Part shown: piece by piece, positions 6,607 through 15,203 of the stretch | Position numbering within the stretch: position 1 is the first letter of the stretch | Layout: every line of letters begins with the position of its first letter | From: JBHEMK01 sp046262635 | GTDB lineage: Bacteria; Actinomycetota; Thermoleophilia; Gaiellales; Gaiellaceae | NCBI GenBank assembly: GCA_046262635.1 | Contig: JBHEMK010000079.1 | Location: forward strand, 1-25,360 | Length of the DNA: 25,360 nucleotides | Direction: 5' to 3' | Notes under the pieces: model-generated | The model's input: only the letters and a program-made list of their open reading frames with translations | Database searches by the model: none | Told to the model about the DNA's origin: nothing | Program-made: the position numbers and the translations under genes

Positions 6607-8264
6607 CGCACCCAGGACTGGTCGACGAGCCAGTACCAGAGCTTGTTGTACTGGTAGTTCCTGACGCGCTTCGAGACGAAGTTGACGGCCCGCGGGTTGT
6701 TCATCACGAGCAGCGGGGCCTGGTCGGTGACCGCTCGGTCGACCTGCGCCCACAGGCGGTTGGCCGCCGCGGGGTTCTGCACGCCGAGTGCCAGCGCACG
6801 GTCGGTTAGCCGCTGAATCTTCCGGTCACAGAACTCGGACACGTTCAAGTTCGCGTCGGTGTTGGGATGGAACCCGCGGCAGCTCACGAGCGTGTTCAGG
6901 AAGTCCGAAGCTGCGGGGTAGTCCTGGGACCAGTTTCCGATCGTCAGCTGAACCTTGTTCCTCGAGTTCGCCACGAGCGGGCCGGCAATCGGTGGCGAGA
7001 GCAGCTTGAGCGACGCCCGATAGCCGAGCGAGTTCAACAGGTCGACGAGGTAGAGCCCGACAGAGCGGGCGGCCGGGAAGGCGGGCAGAACCGCGACAAC
7101 CTTCTGTCCTTTGGTCCGCGACTTCGCAATGAGCGCCTTCGCCTTCGCAACGTCGGGGGCGACCCAACGGGTCCCCCCGCCGCCCTTCGAGTACGGACAG
7201 TACGGCTTGTATCCCGGGAAGCCTGGCGGCAACACCTGACACGTCGTCACGGCGAGTTTCGAGCCACCGTAGATCTTGACGAACGCGTTCCGGTCGGCGG
7301 CGTAGTTCACGGCTCGACGGACGAGGACGTTGTCGAACGGGGGAACGCGTGTGTTGAGTGCGACGAAGTTGATTGCCGTTTGTGCGTCGACATGAGTCTG
7401 TGCGGGGTACTTGCTGCTGATCTCGTTCAGGCGGTCGGTTGGCAGCGACGGCGCGAGCACGCCGTCGGCCTGACCGTTTTCGACCTGCGTGATCTCGCCC
7501 TCGATCGGCAGACCGAGGCGTATCAGGATGACGTCGGGATAGCCGTCGGGCTGCGCCTCGTGCGACCACTCCTTGAAGAACGGATTGCGCACGAGCCTAA
7601 TCAGGCGATTGGGCGCGTAGGACTCCCACTTGTACGGACCCGTGCCGGGGAGCGCCTTCGGGCCCACGTCCCTGGCCGGCGCAGAAGGAGGCACGGCGGA
7701 TGCGAACGGCAGGGCAAGCTTGAGAAGAAACTCCGGATCGGGGCAGACGAGCCGAAACCTGACCGTCCCGGCAGCGTCGTCGGCCACGACGCCCTTGGAA
7801 AGGTTGCAGGTCGGCTTCACGAGGCACGGAGGCGCGCCGACGATCCCCGCGTAGAAGGCTCCCGTTGTGGGCCCGCGCACCTCGAACATGCGCTCGAACG
7901 CATGCCGGAAGTCGCTGGGCTTGAGCGTCGCCCCGGTCGAGTACTTGATGCCCCGCCGGACCTTGAACGTGTAGGTCGTACCGCCGCCGCTCGGCTTCGG
8001 GATCGACGTCGCGAGATCGGGAACGAGCTCGTTACCCGCCGCGCCTCCGACCTTCCGGAACGCGAGCAGACCGTCGTTCGTGATGTTCAGCTGCAACCAC
8101 GCGGAGCCGTAATTGATGGCCGGATCGACGCTGCCCGGGTTTTCCGTGACCAGGAGCGTCAACGTTCCGCCGCGGTGATCTGCAGCCGGCGCTGCGGCGA
8201 GCGCCGCCGTCACAGAGCAGAGAGCGAAAACCGCCAGTCCCGCAGCCGTCCGCTGCCGACGCAA
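6603..8264 (-). CDS. ABC transporter solute-binding protein, family 5 (peptide/nickel type), orphan
   Basis: The 553-residue exported protein begins with RRQRTAAGLAVFALCSVTAALAAAPA, a Sec signal without a clear lipobox. DHRGGTLTL and then LPGTGPYKWESYAPNRLIRLVRNP are typical of the SBP_bac_5 family, which captures oligopeptides and other ligands outside the membrane. TTG at 8264 is the only sensible start: GGAGGA lies just before it and the signal peptide follows at once. No permease or ATPase adjoins it. It is a clear paralogue of the SBP at 21241-22938: both share VENGQAD, RLNEIS, CQVLPP, PYCPYSKGGGGT and QDYPAASDFL. It has its own promoter and operator-like repeat, so it probably feeds the importer encoded at 17162-21216 with a second ligand range. 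That sharing is inferred. Confidence 0.92.
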   Translation of the reverse strand: MRRQRTAAGLAVFALCSVTAALAAAPAADHRGGTLTLLVTENPGSVDPAINYGSAWLQLNITNDGLLAFRKVGGAAGNELVPDLATSIPKPSGGGTTYTFKVRRGIKYSTGATLKPSDFRHAFERMFEVRGPTTGAFYAGIVGAPPCLVKPTCNLSKGVVADDAAGTVRFRLVCPDPEFLLKLALPFASAVPPSAPARDVGPKALPGTGPYKWESYAPNRLIRLVRNPFFKEWSHEAQPDGYPDVILIRLGLPIEGEITQVENGQADGVLAPSLPTDRLNEISSKYPAQTHVDAQTAINFVALNTRVPPFDNVLVRRAVNYAADRNAFVKIYGGSKLAVTTCQVLPPGFPGYKPYCPYSKGGGGTRWVAPDVAKAKALIAKSRTKGQKVVAVLPAFPAARSVGLYLVDLLNSLGYRASLKLLSPPIAGPLVANSRNKVQLTIGNWSQDYPAASDFLNTLVSCRGFHPNTDANLNVSEFCDRKIQRLTDRALALGVQNPAAANRLWAQVDRAVTDQAPLLVMNNPRAVNFVSKRVRNYQYNKLWYWLVDQSWVR

Positions 8265-8267
8265 TAG

Positions 8268-8273
8268 TCCTCC
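8268..8273 (-). promoter_or_regulatory. Shine-Dalgarno that fixes the TTG start of the orphan SBP
   Basis: On the minus strand GGAGGA precedes TTG at 8264 with a three-base gap. The frame is open far upstream, through the intergenic region and into antisense of the peptidase gene, so this site, together with the immediately following signal peptide, identifies the start. Confidence 0.75.
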
Positions 8274-8278
8274 GTATG

Positions 8279-8293
8279 TTCTGCCTGACAGAT
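8279..8293 (-). promoter_or_regulatory. Operator-like inverted repeat upstream of the orphan SBP
   Basis: In gene sense it reads ATCTG-TCAGG-CAGAA followed by CAT. It falls 14 bases after the -10 element (about +8 to +22) and just before the Shine-Dalgarno. The flanking CAGAACAT is identical at the other SBP gene (22967-22981). Confidence 0.65.
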
Positions 8294-8307
8294 CGACGTT
8301 CTGGACG

Positions 8308-8336
8308 AGTCTCTCTTGCCGGCCTCTCCCTGTCAA
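8308..8336 (-). promoter_or_regulatory. Promoter of the orphan SBP gene
   Basis: On the minus strand a perfect -35 TTGACA (8336-8331) and a -10 GAGACT (8313-8308) are 17 bases apart. The -35 covers the TGA stop codon of the upstream peptidase gene (8333-8335), so the SBP can be expressed independently of it. The same -35/17/GAGAMT layout is found before the second SBP gene. Confidence 0.55.
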
Positions 8337-10192
8337 GCAGCCAGATGCCGGTCGAGCCAAGCGCATGTCCGCCGCCAGAAGTCGAGGACGTGGTCGCGCT
8401 CGTTCCACCCGTGTCCCTCGCGCGGGTACACCACGAGCTCCGTCTCGACGCCCGCGGCGACGAGCGCCTCGTAGAGCTCGTGGGCCTGGCCGACGGGGCA
8501 GAAAGGGTCGTCCTCGCCGTGCACGATCAACGTCGGAGTCGCGCAGCGATGTGCGTAGACGACAGGTGAGCGTTCGACGTAGAGCAACGCCGACTGGTGG
8601 GGGCGCGTGCCCATGAAGACGTCGTCGAGCCCCGCGATGTTCGAGCCGTAGTGCGCACTGAGCAGGTCGGAGACGCACGCCCAGGGAACCGCGGCGGCGA
8701 AGCGCTCCGTCTGTGTGACGGCCCAGGCGGCCATGTAACCCCCGTGGCTTCCGCCGGCGATGCCGACCCGGTCGCCGTCGGCGACGCCGGCCGCGACACA
8801 CGCGTCGACGCCGGCGAGGATGTCGCCGAGCTCGGCGCCGCCGAGATCCCCGATCGTCGCCCGGGCGAACTCCTGGCCGCGACCCGTGCTCCCGCGCGGG
8901 TTGGGAAGCAACACTGCGTATCCGGCGGTGGCGAGGAGCACGGGGAGCTGTGCAAACTGGAAGCTCCAGACGCCTGTCGGGCCGCCGTGCACGAGCACGA
9001 CCAGAGGAAGCGGGCCGGGGAGAGGTGCGCGCGGCAGCGCCAGCAGGCCCGCGATCTCCAGCCCATCCGGCGCTCGCCAGCAGAGCGTGCGCCACTGCGG
9101 CAGGACGAGCTCGGCGGCCGGCTCGGCGTTCAGGCGCGAGAGCGGCCTCCAGCCCGCGCCGAGCCGTCCGGTATCGAGGGCGGTCGCCTCGGCCGGCTCC
9201 GCGAGGCTTTGTTTGATCGCCGCGATCGTCGTACCGTCGGTGCTCGCCGAAATCGCCGGTCGGCCGCCCTGCCCGAGCGTCGACTCCCCTGCCCAGAGCT
9301 CGTCCCAGGAGCCGTCCACCGAAAGCACGCCGCAGACCGAACCCATGCCGCGCCAGCCGGCGCAGAGGAGCGAAGTCGGGTCGAGCCACAGGAGGTCCGA
9401 GACGTCGAGCTCCAGCGGGAACGTGCGGACGGAGCCCCGCTCGAGCGGCGCGATCGACACCATGCCCGCGAGCACGCCGCGGTCGCTGCAGATGCCCTCG
9501 ACGAAGGCCACGGAGGCGCCATCGGGCGAGATGCGCGGAGTCGAGATCTGCCACGTCGGCCGGTGGATGGCGGTTGCGGTACGGGTCTCGAGGTCGAGGA
9601 GGGCCAGCCAGGCCGAGTACCAGCCGCTTTCCGAGGGATCCTCGGACACGATCGCGACGGCGCGGCCGTCGGAGCCCTCGCCCAGCTCCCAGATCGTGAT
9701 GTCCTCGGGGCCGAGCTCGGCGGCGGCCCCGGTCAGCGCGTCGAGGCTAAGCAGGCGCCGGTGTGCGCCAGAGGGCTGCAGCACGCGCGGGTCGTTCCCC
9801 TCCGGCGAGCCGTCCGGGTCGGACACGATCAGCAGCAGATCCTCGCCGCCGGGCAGCCAGTGCAGCGCCTCCACCGAGCCGGCCAGATCCGCGAGCGGCG
9901 CGTCCGAGCCGAGGAGGGAGACCGTCGTGCGGCCGCGCGCGTCGCGATCGGAGACGTACGCGAGCGAACGCCCGTCGGCTGACCAGCGCGGGAGTCTGTC
10001 GGCGCCTGGCCCGGACGTCACTTCCGTCGCCGCGCCGTCTGCCGCGACCCAGATGCGGCTCTCGGGAAGACGGTGAGGTCGCGACCAGCCCTGCGCCACG
10101 GTGAACGCCACCCGCTCTCCGTCGGGCGACACCTGCACATCGCCCGGACGGCGAAGGCGCAGAAGGGCCTCAGCGGCCGCTGTGAAGTTCAC
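8333..10192 (-). CDS. S9-family prolyl oligopeptidase / acylaminoacyl-peptidase-like serine peptidase
   Basis: The 619-residue protein has an N-terminal beta-propeller-like half with repeated SPDG/SADG turns (22-25, 71-74, 222-225) and a C-terminal alpha/beta hydrolase. HGGPTGVW (402-409) forms the oxyanion region. Ser482 lies in GGSHGGYM, Asp562 in HGEDDPFCP and His594 in REGHGW, the expected S9 triad. No signal peptide is seen, so it should act in the cytoplasm on short imported peptides or N-blocked amino acids. GTG at 10192 is used because no earlier start is in frame; it has no Shine-Dalgarno, but an upstream short frame ends in TGA overlapping it (GTGA), which could couple translation. 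It is a different subtype from the peptidase at 15200, judging by the poor match outside the catalytic domain. Confidence 0.92.
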   Translation of the reverse strand: MNFTAAAEALLRLRRPGDVQVSPDGERVAFTVAQGWSRPHRLPESRIWVAADGAATEVTSGPGADRLPRWSADGRSLAYVSDRDARGRTTVSLLGSDAPLADLAGSVEALHWLPGGEDLLLIVSDPDGSPEGNDPRVLQPSGAHRRLLSLDALTGAAAELGPEDITIWELGEGSDGRAVAIVSEDPSESGWYSAWLALLDLETRTATAIHRPTWQISTPRISPDGASVAFVEGICSDRGVLAGMVSIAPLERGSVRTFPLELDVSDLLWLDPTSLLCAGWRGMGSVCGVLSVDGSWDELWAGESTLGQGGRPAISASTDGTTIAAIKQSLAEPAEATALDTGRLGAGWRPLSRLNAEPAAELVLPQWRTLCWRAPDGLEIAGLLALPRAPLPGPLPLVVLVHGGPTGVWSFQFAQLPVLLATAGYAVLLPNPRGSTGRGQEFARATIGDLGGAELGDILAGVDACVAAGVADGDRVGIAGGSHGGYMAAWAVTQTERFAAAVPWACVSDLLSAHYGSNIAGLDDVFMGTRPHQSALLYVERSPVVYAHRCATPTLIVHGEDDPFCPVGQAHELYEALVAAGVETELVVYPREGHGWNERDHVLDFWRRTCAWLDRHLAA

Positions 10193-10419
10193 GCGGCGCG
10201 GTGCGGCGTCTCGTGATCGACCAGGTTCACCTCGAACCGCTTCGATCGCCGCTTACTGAGGGTGCGGCGGCGTTGCGGATCGCGCACGATCGCGTGGCCG
10301 GGCCACAGTTCCCCGGAACCTGTGCGCAGAGGGTGGATTCTGTATCGTGGATAGTCATTCTTGACCGCGCGCGAGCGCGATCTTAACATCCCAGGCAGGT
10401 TCGACCGGGAGATGGCCAC
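10193..10419. other. Divergent intergenic region between the peptidase and the aminotransferase operon
   Basis: This 227-base stretch holds the plus-strand promoter at 10361-10389. On the minus strand it contains an open frame of about 58 codons ending at 10189, whose last roughly 40 codons have strongly GC-rich third positions and whose TGA overlaps the peptidase GTG. No family is recognised and no start is clear, so it is not called as a gene. A weak copy of the shared inverted repeat (10338-10352) is present. Confidence 0.4.
10361..10389 (+). promoter_or_regulatory. Promoter of the five-gene aminotransferase-to-peptidase operon
   Basis: TTGACC (10361-10366) and TAACAT (10384-10389) with a 17-base spacer predict a start near 10396. 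This leaves a leader of about 24 bases that contains GGGAGA (10407-10412) ahead of the GTG at 10420. Confidence 0.6.
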
Positions 10420-11748
10420 GTGAAAGTAGAGGACACGCGCGTCCAGCCGTGCGGGGAGACGGACGAACGGTACCGGCGGTCCCGCGAGGGCCACGAGCGG
10501 GCGCGGCGCACGCTCGCAGGTGGGGTGGCCAGCGCGTTCCGTGCCCCGCAGCTGCCGGTTCCGATCACCTTCGCGCGCGCGCACCGCGCACACCTGACGG
10601 ACATCGACGGCAACGAGTACGTCGACTACGCGCTCGCGTTCGGCCCGATGCTGCTCGGCCACTCCTGCGAGCCCGTGCTCGAAGCGATCAGGCGACAGCT
10701 CGAGCTTGGGGTCGGATTCGGAGCTTCGCACCCGCTCGAGGCCGAGCTGGCGGAGGCGGTCTGCCGGACTGTCCCCTGTGCCGAGCTCTGCGTATTCTCG
10801 AACAGCGGCAGCGAAGCGGTGCACGCAGCTCTGAGGATCGCCCGCGCAGCGACGGGGCGGAACCGCGTCGTTAAGTTCCTGGGCCATTTCCATGGGTGGC
10901 TCGATCCGCTAGCCGTCGGCAACCCTGGGCGGGCGGACGCGCGCCCGGCCACCGCGGGCCAAGATCCGCTCGCCTCCGGGTCGGTGACGGTGTGCGCCTG
11001 GAACGACGTCGCCGCGCTGGAGGCCGAGCTCGCCGGCAACGACGTGGCCGCGGTGATCATGGAGGCGATCGCGGTCAACGGCGGCTGCCTCGTCTGCGAT
11101 CCTGGGTATCTCGAGGCAGTCCGTGAGTTGACTCGAAAGACCGGGACAGTGCTGATTTTCGACGAGGTGATCACGGGCTTCAGGCTCGCGCTAGGTGGGG
11201 CGCAGGAGCGGCTCGGCGTCGCCCCCGACCTCGCCGTCCTCGGTAAGGCGCTCGGCGGCGGCATGCCGATCAGCGCCGTCTGCGGCTCCGCGGCCGTGAT
11301 GGACGTCGCTGCGTCCGGCCAGGTCGCACACGTGGGCACGACCAACGCGAATCCGGTCTGTGCGGCCGCGGCGCTCGCCGCGATCGGCGAGCTCGAGGCG
11401 CGCGCATCCGAGCTCTATCCGCAGCTCGAGCGGGAGGGCGCGGCGCTCGCGGAGACATTGCGGTCGGAGGCGCAGGAGCACGGGATCCCGCTCGTCGTCA
11501 ACCAGGTCGGCGCGGCAGCGCACGCATTCTGGAGCGACGGGCCGGTGACGACCTACGCCGACACTCTCGCCGCGGACGGTGACGCATACCGAGGATTCGC
11601 GCAGACTCTGCTCGGCGAGGGTATCCACGTCATCCCGCGCGGTCTCCTCTATCTCTCCGTAGAGCACGGCGAGGACGAGCGAGCTCGGATGCAGGCGGCG
11701 GTGCATGCCGCATGCGCGACAACCGCCGACGCGCTCGGTACCGGCTGA
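10420..11748 (+). CDS. Class III PLP aminotransferase, glutamate-1-semialdehyde aminomutase-like
   Basis: The 442-residue protein carries the class III landmarks: DIDGNEYVDYALAFGPMLLGH (61-81), NSGSEAVHAALRIARA (128-143) for PLP phosphate and substrate binding, FLGHFHGW (153-160), VLIFDEVITGFR with Asp248, and LGKALGGGMP with Lys276, the expected Schiff-base lysine. The family moves amino groups between amino acids, amines and aldehydes. It most resembles glutamate-1-semialdehyde aminomutases, but its setting in a catabolic operon, away from heme genes, argues for a transaminase or aminomutase acting on an imported amino compound. GTG 10420 has GGGAGA seven bases upstream; an ATG at 10412 is out of frame and stops at once. 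It is the first gene of a five-gene operon. Confidence 0.9.
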   Translation: MKVEDTRVQPCGETDERYRRSREGHERARRTLAGGVASAFRAPQLPVPITFARAHRAHLTDIDGNEYVDYALAFGPMLLGHSCEPVLEAIRRQLELGVGFGASHPLEAELAEAVCRTVPCAELCVFSNSGSEAVHAALRIARAATGRNRVVKFLGHFHGWLDPLAVGNPGRADARPATAGQDPLASGSVTVCAWNDVAALEAELAGNDVAAVIMEAIAVNGGCLVCDPGYLEAVRELTRKTGTVLIFDEVITGFRLALGGAQERLGVAPDLAVLGKALGGGMPISAVCGSAAVMDVAASGQVAHVGTTNANPVCAAAALAAIGELEARASELYPQLEREGAALAETLRSEAQEHGIPLVVNQVGAAAHAFWSDGPVTTYADTLAADGDAYRGFAQTLLGEGIHVIPRGLLYLSVEHGEDERARMQAAVHAACATTADALGTG

Positions 11749-11753
11749 CGCTT

Positions 11754-12524
11754 TTGGCGCGGCTCGACGGAAAGGTCGCGATCGTCACCGGCGCCGGACG
11801 AGGTATCGGGGCGGCCACGGCACGGCGCTTCGCCGAGGAAGGCGCCTCGGTCGCCTGCGTGGACATCGACGAGGACGGGGCGAGGGGCACCTCGGACGCG
11901 ATCTCGGCAGCGGGCGGGCAAGCGCTCGCGCTCGCTGCGGACGTCTCGACGGAGGAGGGAAACGAGCGGATCGTCGACGAGGCCCTCGCGCGCTTCGGCG
12001 GTCTCGACGTCTTCCACGCGAACGCGGCCGTCCAATTTCTCGGCAGCCTCGAGGAGACCGGGACCGAGAGGTGGGACTGGCTCCACGCGACGAATCTCCG
12101 GGGCGTGTACCTCGGCATCCGCGCGGCACTGCCGGCGCTGCGCGCTCGCGGCGGCGGCTCGATCATCATGACCTCGTCGTTGCTCGGGATCGTCGGCGAT
12201 CCCGACCTGCCGGCCTACGGAGCTCAGAAGGGCGGCCTGCGGGCCCTCTGCCGTTCGGTCGCGACCGCCCACGGACCGGAGAACATCCGCTGCAACACCA
12301 TCTGCCCGGGCGACGTCTCCACGGAGATGAACGAAGAGTTCTTCGAGCACCAGCCCGACCCTGAAGCCGCGCGCAAGGAGATCACCGACCGGTATCCGTT
12401 GCGCCGCTTCGCATCCCCGCTCGACATCGCAAACGTCGCGCTCTTCCTCGCATCGGACGAGGCGATGTACCTGACCGGTATCGACATCGTCGTGGACGGA
12501 GGCCTCCTTGCCCGCATCTACTGA
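11754..12524 (+). CDS. Short-chain dehydrogenase/reductase (SDR)
   Basis: The classical SDR of 256 residues shows TGAGRGIG (12-19) for NAD(P), an acidic DID after beta 2 (37-39) that favours NAD, NAA (90-92), the catalytic Ser142 in TSSLLG, and YGAQK with Tyr155 and Lys159. LTGIDIVVDGG closes the fold. TTG at 11754 gives the standard N-terminus (ARLDGKVAIVTG) and lies five bases after the aminotransferase stop. An ATG at 11712 would add 14 arginine-rich residues and overlap the upstream gene by 37 bases, which is less likely. It presumably oxidises a hydroxy group in the same pathway; the substrate is not predictable. Confidence 0.9.
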   Translation: MARLDGKVAIVTGAGRGIGAATARRFAEEGASVACVDIDEDGARGTSDAISAAGGQALALAADVSTEEGNERIVDEALARFGGLDVFHANAAVQFLGSLEETGTERWDWLHATNLRGVYLGIRAALPALRARGGGSIIMTSSLLGIVGDPDLPAYGAQKGGLRALCRSVATAHGPENIRCNTICPGDVSTEMNEEFFEHQPDPEAARKEITDRYPLRRFASPLDIANVALFLASDEAMYLTGIDIVVDGGLLARIY

Positions 12525-14184
12525 ACGTCGCCTGCACAGCAGAGCGATGTACGACGGCCGGAGCCGTGCGGCGGCGCGTGCCTACCTGTACGGCACCGGC
12601 TTCTCGCCCGAAGACCTCAGGCAGCCGATCGTCGGGGTCTCGCACGCCTGGATCGAGACGATGCCGTGCAATCTCAATCACCGCGATCTTGCCAAGCGCG
12701 TCAAGGAGGGTGTCCGTGCCGCCGGTGGAACGCCGATGGAGATGAACACGATCGCGATCTCGGACGGTGTCACGATGGGCACCGAGGGGATGAAGGCGTC
12801 TCTGGTCAGCCGCGAGCTGATCGCCGACTCGATCGAGCTCGTGGCGCGGGGTCACATGTTCGACGCGGTCGCGTGCATCGTCGGCTGCGATAAGACCGTC
12901 CCGGCCGCAGCGATGGCGCTGGCCCGCCTCGATCGTCCCGGGATCGTCCTCTACAGCGGATCGATCCTGCCCGGTCGCTTCCGCGGTCGTGACGTCGCGA
13001 TGGGCGAGGTCTTCGAGGCGATCGGGGCGGTCGCGGCGGGGACGATGACCGAGGAGGATCTCGAGGAGCTCGAGCAGGTCGCATGCCCGGGCGCAGGATG
13101 CTGCGGCGGACAGTTCACCGCGAACACCATGTCGATGGTGATGGAGGCGCTCGGTCTCTCCCCGGTCGGCTTCAACTCGAGCCCCGCGCTTGATCCCGCG
13201 AAACCGAGCGTGGCGACGCGGACGGGGGAGATCGTCATGGCGGCGCTCGAGAACGACCTGCGCCCGAGCCACATCCTCACGCGTGCCGCGTTCGACAACG
13301 CCATCGCCGCGGTGGCTGCGAGTGGAGGCTCGACCAACGCCGTGCTGCACCTGCTGGCGCTCGCGCGCGAGGTGGGAGTCGATCTGCACCTCGACGACAT
13401 CGACCGCATCAGCCGCCGCACGCCGCTGCTCTGCGACCTGCTTCCCGGTGGGAGGTATGTGTCGGCGGACCTGCACGCCGCCGGCGGGATCGGCCTGGTG
13501 CTGCAGCGACTCGTCGACGGTGGCTTCGCGGACGGCTCGGCGCTCACGATCACCGGCAGGTCACTTGCCGAGGAGGTCGCGGACATCGCGGAGACGCCGG
13601 GCCAGGACGTCGTCGTCCCCCTCGACCGTCCGCTGGCGTCGGAGGGCGGGCTCGTGATCCTGCGCGGGAACCTGGCCCCCGAAGGTGCCGTCGTCAAGAT
13701 CACCGCGCATACGCTTGCGTCTCATCACGGGCCTGCACGGGTGTTCGAGCGTGAGGAGGATGCCTACGACGCCGTCATCTCAGGGGGCGTCACCGCCGGC
13801 GACGTCGTCGTCATTCGCAACGAAGGGCCGCGCGGCGGACCTGGGATGCGCGAGATGCTCGCGGTGACGGGCGCGATCATCGGCGAAGGACTCGGTCATT
13901 CGGTCGCTCTCGTCACAGACGGCCGGTTCAGCGGTGCGACGAACGGCCTGATGGTCGGGCACGTCGCCCCCGAGTCCGCCGTCGGCGGACCGATCGCCGG
14001 ACTCCGCGACGGCGACATGATCCGGATCGACGTGGAGACGCGGAGGCTCGAGGTAGAGGCGGTGGATCTCTCCGAGCGCCTGAGCGGGTGGGTGCCGCGC
14101 GAGACGCTCTATGCCCGCGGGGTCTTCGCGAAGTACGTGGCACTCGTCGGTTCCGCGAGCGACGGCGCAATGACCCACGGGTGA
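12508..14184 (+). CDS. ilvD: IlvD/Edd-family dehydratase (dihydroxy-acid dehydratase-like)
   Basis: The 558-residue protein has the family motifs in order: MPCN with Cys54, MNTIAISDGVTMGTEGMKASLVSRE (79-103), VGCDKTVPA with Cys127 and Lys129, and GAGCCGGQFTANTMSM with Cys199. The three cysteines are the Fe-S ligands and the lysine is the carbamylated residue near Mg. LVTDGRFSGAT is the late signature. Family members remove water from dihydroxy acids: the branched-chain amino acid precursor (IlvD) or sugar acids such as xylonate and arabinonate. Sitting between an SDR and an asparaginase with no ilv neighbours, a catabolic dehydratase role is at least as likely as a biosynthetic one. TTG 12508 overlaps the SDR end by 17 bases; a later ATG at 12547 would cut residues before the usual start of the fold. 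Confidence 0.9.
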   Translation: MPASTERRLHSRAMYDGRSRAAARAYLYGTGFSPEDLRQPIVGVSHAWIETMPCNLNHRDLAKRVKEGVRAAGGTPMEMNTIAISDGVTMGTEGMKASLVSRELIADSIELVARGHMFDAVACIVGCDKTVPAAAMALARLDRPGIVLYSGSILPGRFRGRDVAMGEVFEAIGAVAAGTMTEEDLEELEQVACPGAGCCGGQFTANTMSMVMEALGLSPVGFNSSPALDPAKPSVATRTGEIVMAALENDLRPSHILTRAAFDNAIAAVAASGGSTNAVLHLLALAREVGVDLHLDDIDRISRRTPLLCDLLPGGRYVSADLHAAGGIGLVLQRLVDGGFADGSALTITGRSLAEEVADIAETPGQDVVVPLDRPLASEGGLVILRGNLAPEGAVVKITAHTLASHHGPARVFEREEDAYDAVISGGVTAGDVVVIRNEGPRGGPGMREMLAVTGAIIGEGLGHSVALVTDGRFSGATNGLMVGHVAPESAVGGPIAGLRDGDMIRIDVETRRLEVEAVDLSERLSGWVPRETLYARGVFAKYVALVGSASDGAMTHG

Positions 14185-15203
14185 GCCAGCCGCTCGTCGA
14201 GATTCTCCGTGGCGGGCTCGTGGAGGCGATCCACCGCGGCGACGTCGCTCTGGTGAGCGCGAGCGGCGAGCTCCTGGCGTCGGCTGGCGATCCACTCGGG
14301 AAGATCACCTACTGGCGCTCGGCGGCGAAGCCGTTCCAGGCGATGCCGGTCGTCTCCAGCGGGGCGGCCGAGCAGTTCGCTTTCTCGCCCGAGGACGTGG
14401 CCCTCACCGCCGCTTCGCACAACGGCGAGCCGGTGCACGTCGAGCGGGCGGAGACGCTGCTCGCCCGCACCGGCCACTCGCTCGACGACCTTGCGTGCGG
14501 CGCGCATCCGCCACTCGATCCCGCCTCCGCGGAGGCCTTGGCGCGCAGCGGCACGCCGCCGACCGCGCTGCACAATAACTGCTCCGGCAAGCACATCGGC
14601 ATGCTCGCGGTCGCCGGCCGGCTCGGGGCCGAGATCGACGGGTACAGCGAGCCGGACCATCCCGTCCAGCGCGAGATTCTCGCGACGATCGGGCGGTTCA
14701 CCGGACTCGACGTCGCCGAGATCGCGATCGGCGTCGACGGCTGCGGCGTACCCTGCTACGGCACGAGCATCTATCACCTCGCGCTGGCGTTCGCGCGGTT
14801 GATGGACGAGCAGGCCGACGACTCAGCTGCACTCGCCGTGCGAGAGGCGATGACGGCGCACCCCTACCTCGTCGCCGGCAAAGAGCGGCTCGACACCGAC
14901 CTGATGAACATCGGCGCGGGGGCCTTGCTCTCCAAGGGCGGCGCCGCCGGCGTGCAGTGCGTCGGTCTCCGCGGCGGCCGGGGTCTCGCCGTGAAGATCG
15001 AGGATGGTGCAGGAGCTGCTCCGCCGGTTCGGCCTGCGGGGCTCGTCGCGGTCGAGGTGCTGCGCCAGCTCGGGGTGCTCGACGAGTCGAGTGTGACCAC
15101 GCTCGCCACCTACGCGCGCCCGGCGATCGAGACGATTGCCGGCGATCGGGTCGGCGAGGCGCGGCCGGTCTTCGATCTCGGCCGTCCCGCGGCAGCGGCA
15201 TGA
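14181..15203 (+). CDS. Asparaginase II-type (Rhizobium etli AnsA class) amidohydrolase
   Basis: The 340-residue protein belongs to PF06089. The RSAAKPFQ motif carries Ser47 and Lys50, AASHNGE carries Ser79, and HNNCSGKH carries Cys134 and Lys137, with a further Cys188 in GVDGCGVPCYG. These line up, one residue shifted, with the catalytic serines and the zinc-binding Cys/Lys/Cys residues described for the R. etli enzyme. The family hydrolyses L-asparagine to aspartate and ammonia, but many members are untested and could cleave other amides. GTG 14181 overlaps the dehydratase stop (GTGA) and its own stop overlaps the next start (ATGA), so it is firmly coupled in the operon. No signal peptide is seen, so it acts in the cytoplasm. 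Confidence 0.9.
   Translation: MSQPLVEILRGGLVEAIHRGDVALVSASGELLASAGDPLGKITYWRSAAKPFQAMPVVSSGAAEQFAFSPEDVALTAASHNGEPVHVERAETLLARTGHSLDDLACGAHPPLDPASAEALARSGTPPTALHNNCSGKHIGMLAVAGRLGAEIDGYSEPDHPVQREILATIGRFTGLDVAEIAIGVDGCGVPCYGTSIYHLALAFARLMDEQADDSAALAVREAMTAHPYLVAGKERLDTDLMNIGAGALLSKGGAAGVQCVGLRGGRGLAVKIEDGAGAAPPVRPAGLVAVEVLRQLGVLDESSVTTLATYARPAIETIAGDRVGEARPVFDLGRPAAAA

Noticed and set aside
6867..8267. Plus-strand open frame of 466 codons opposite the orphan SBP
   Set aside because: Antisense shadow with no recognisable domain.
8265..9554. Long minus-strand extension of the orphan SBP frame (up to 983 residues)
   Set aside because: The extension is an Arg/Gly-rich shadow of the S9 peptidase gene in another frame. 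A signal peptide and Shine-Dalgarno place the real start at 8264.
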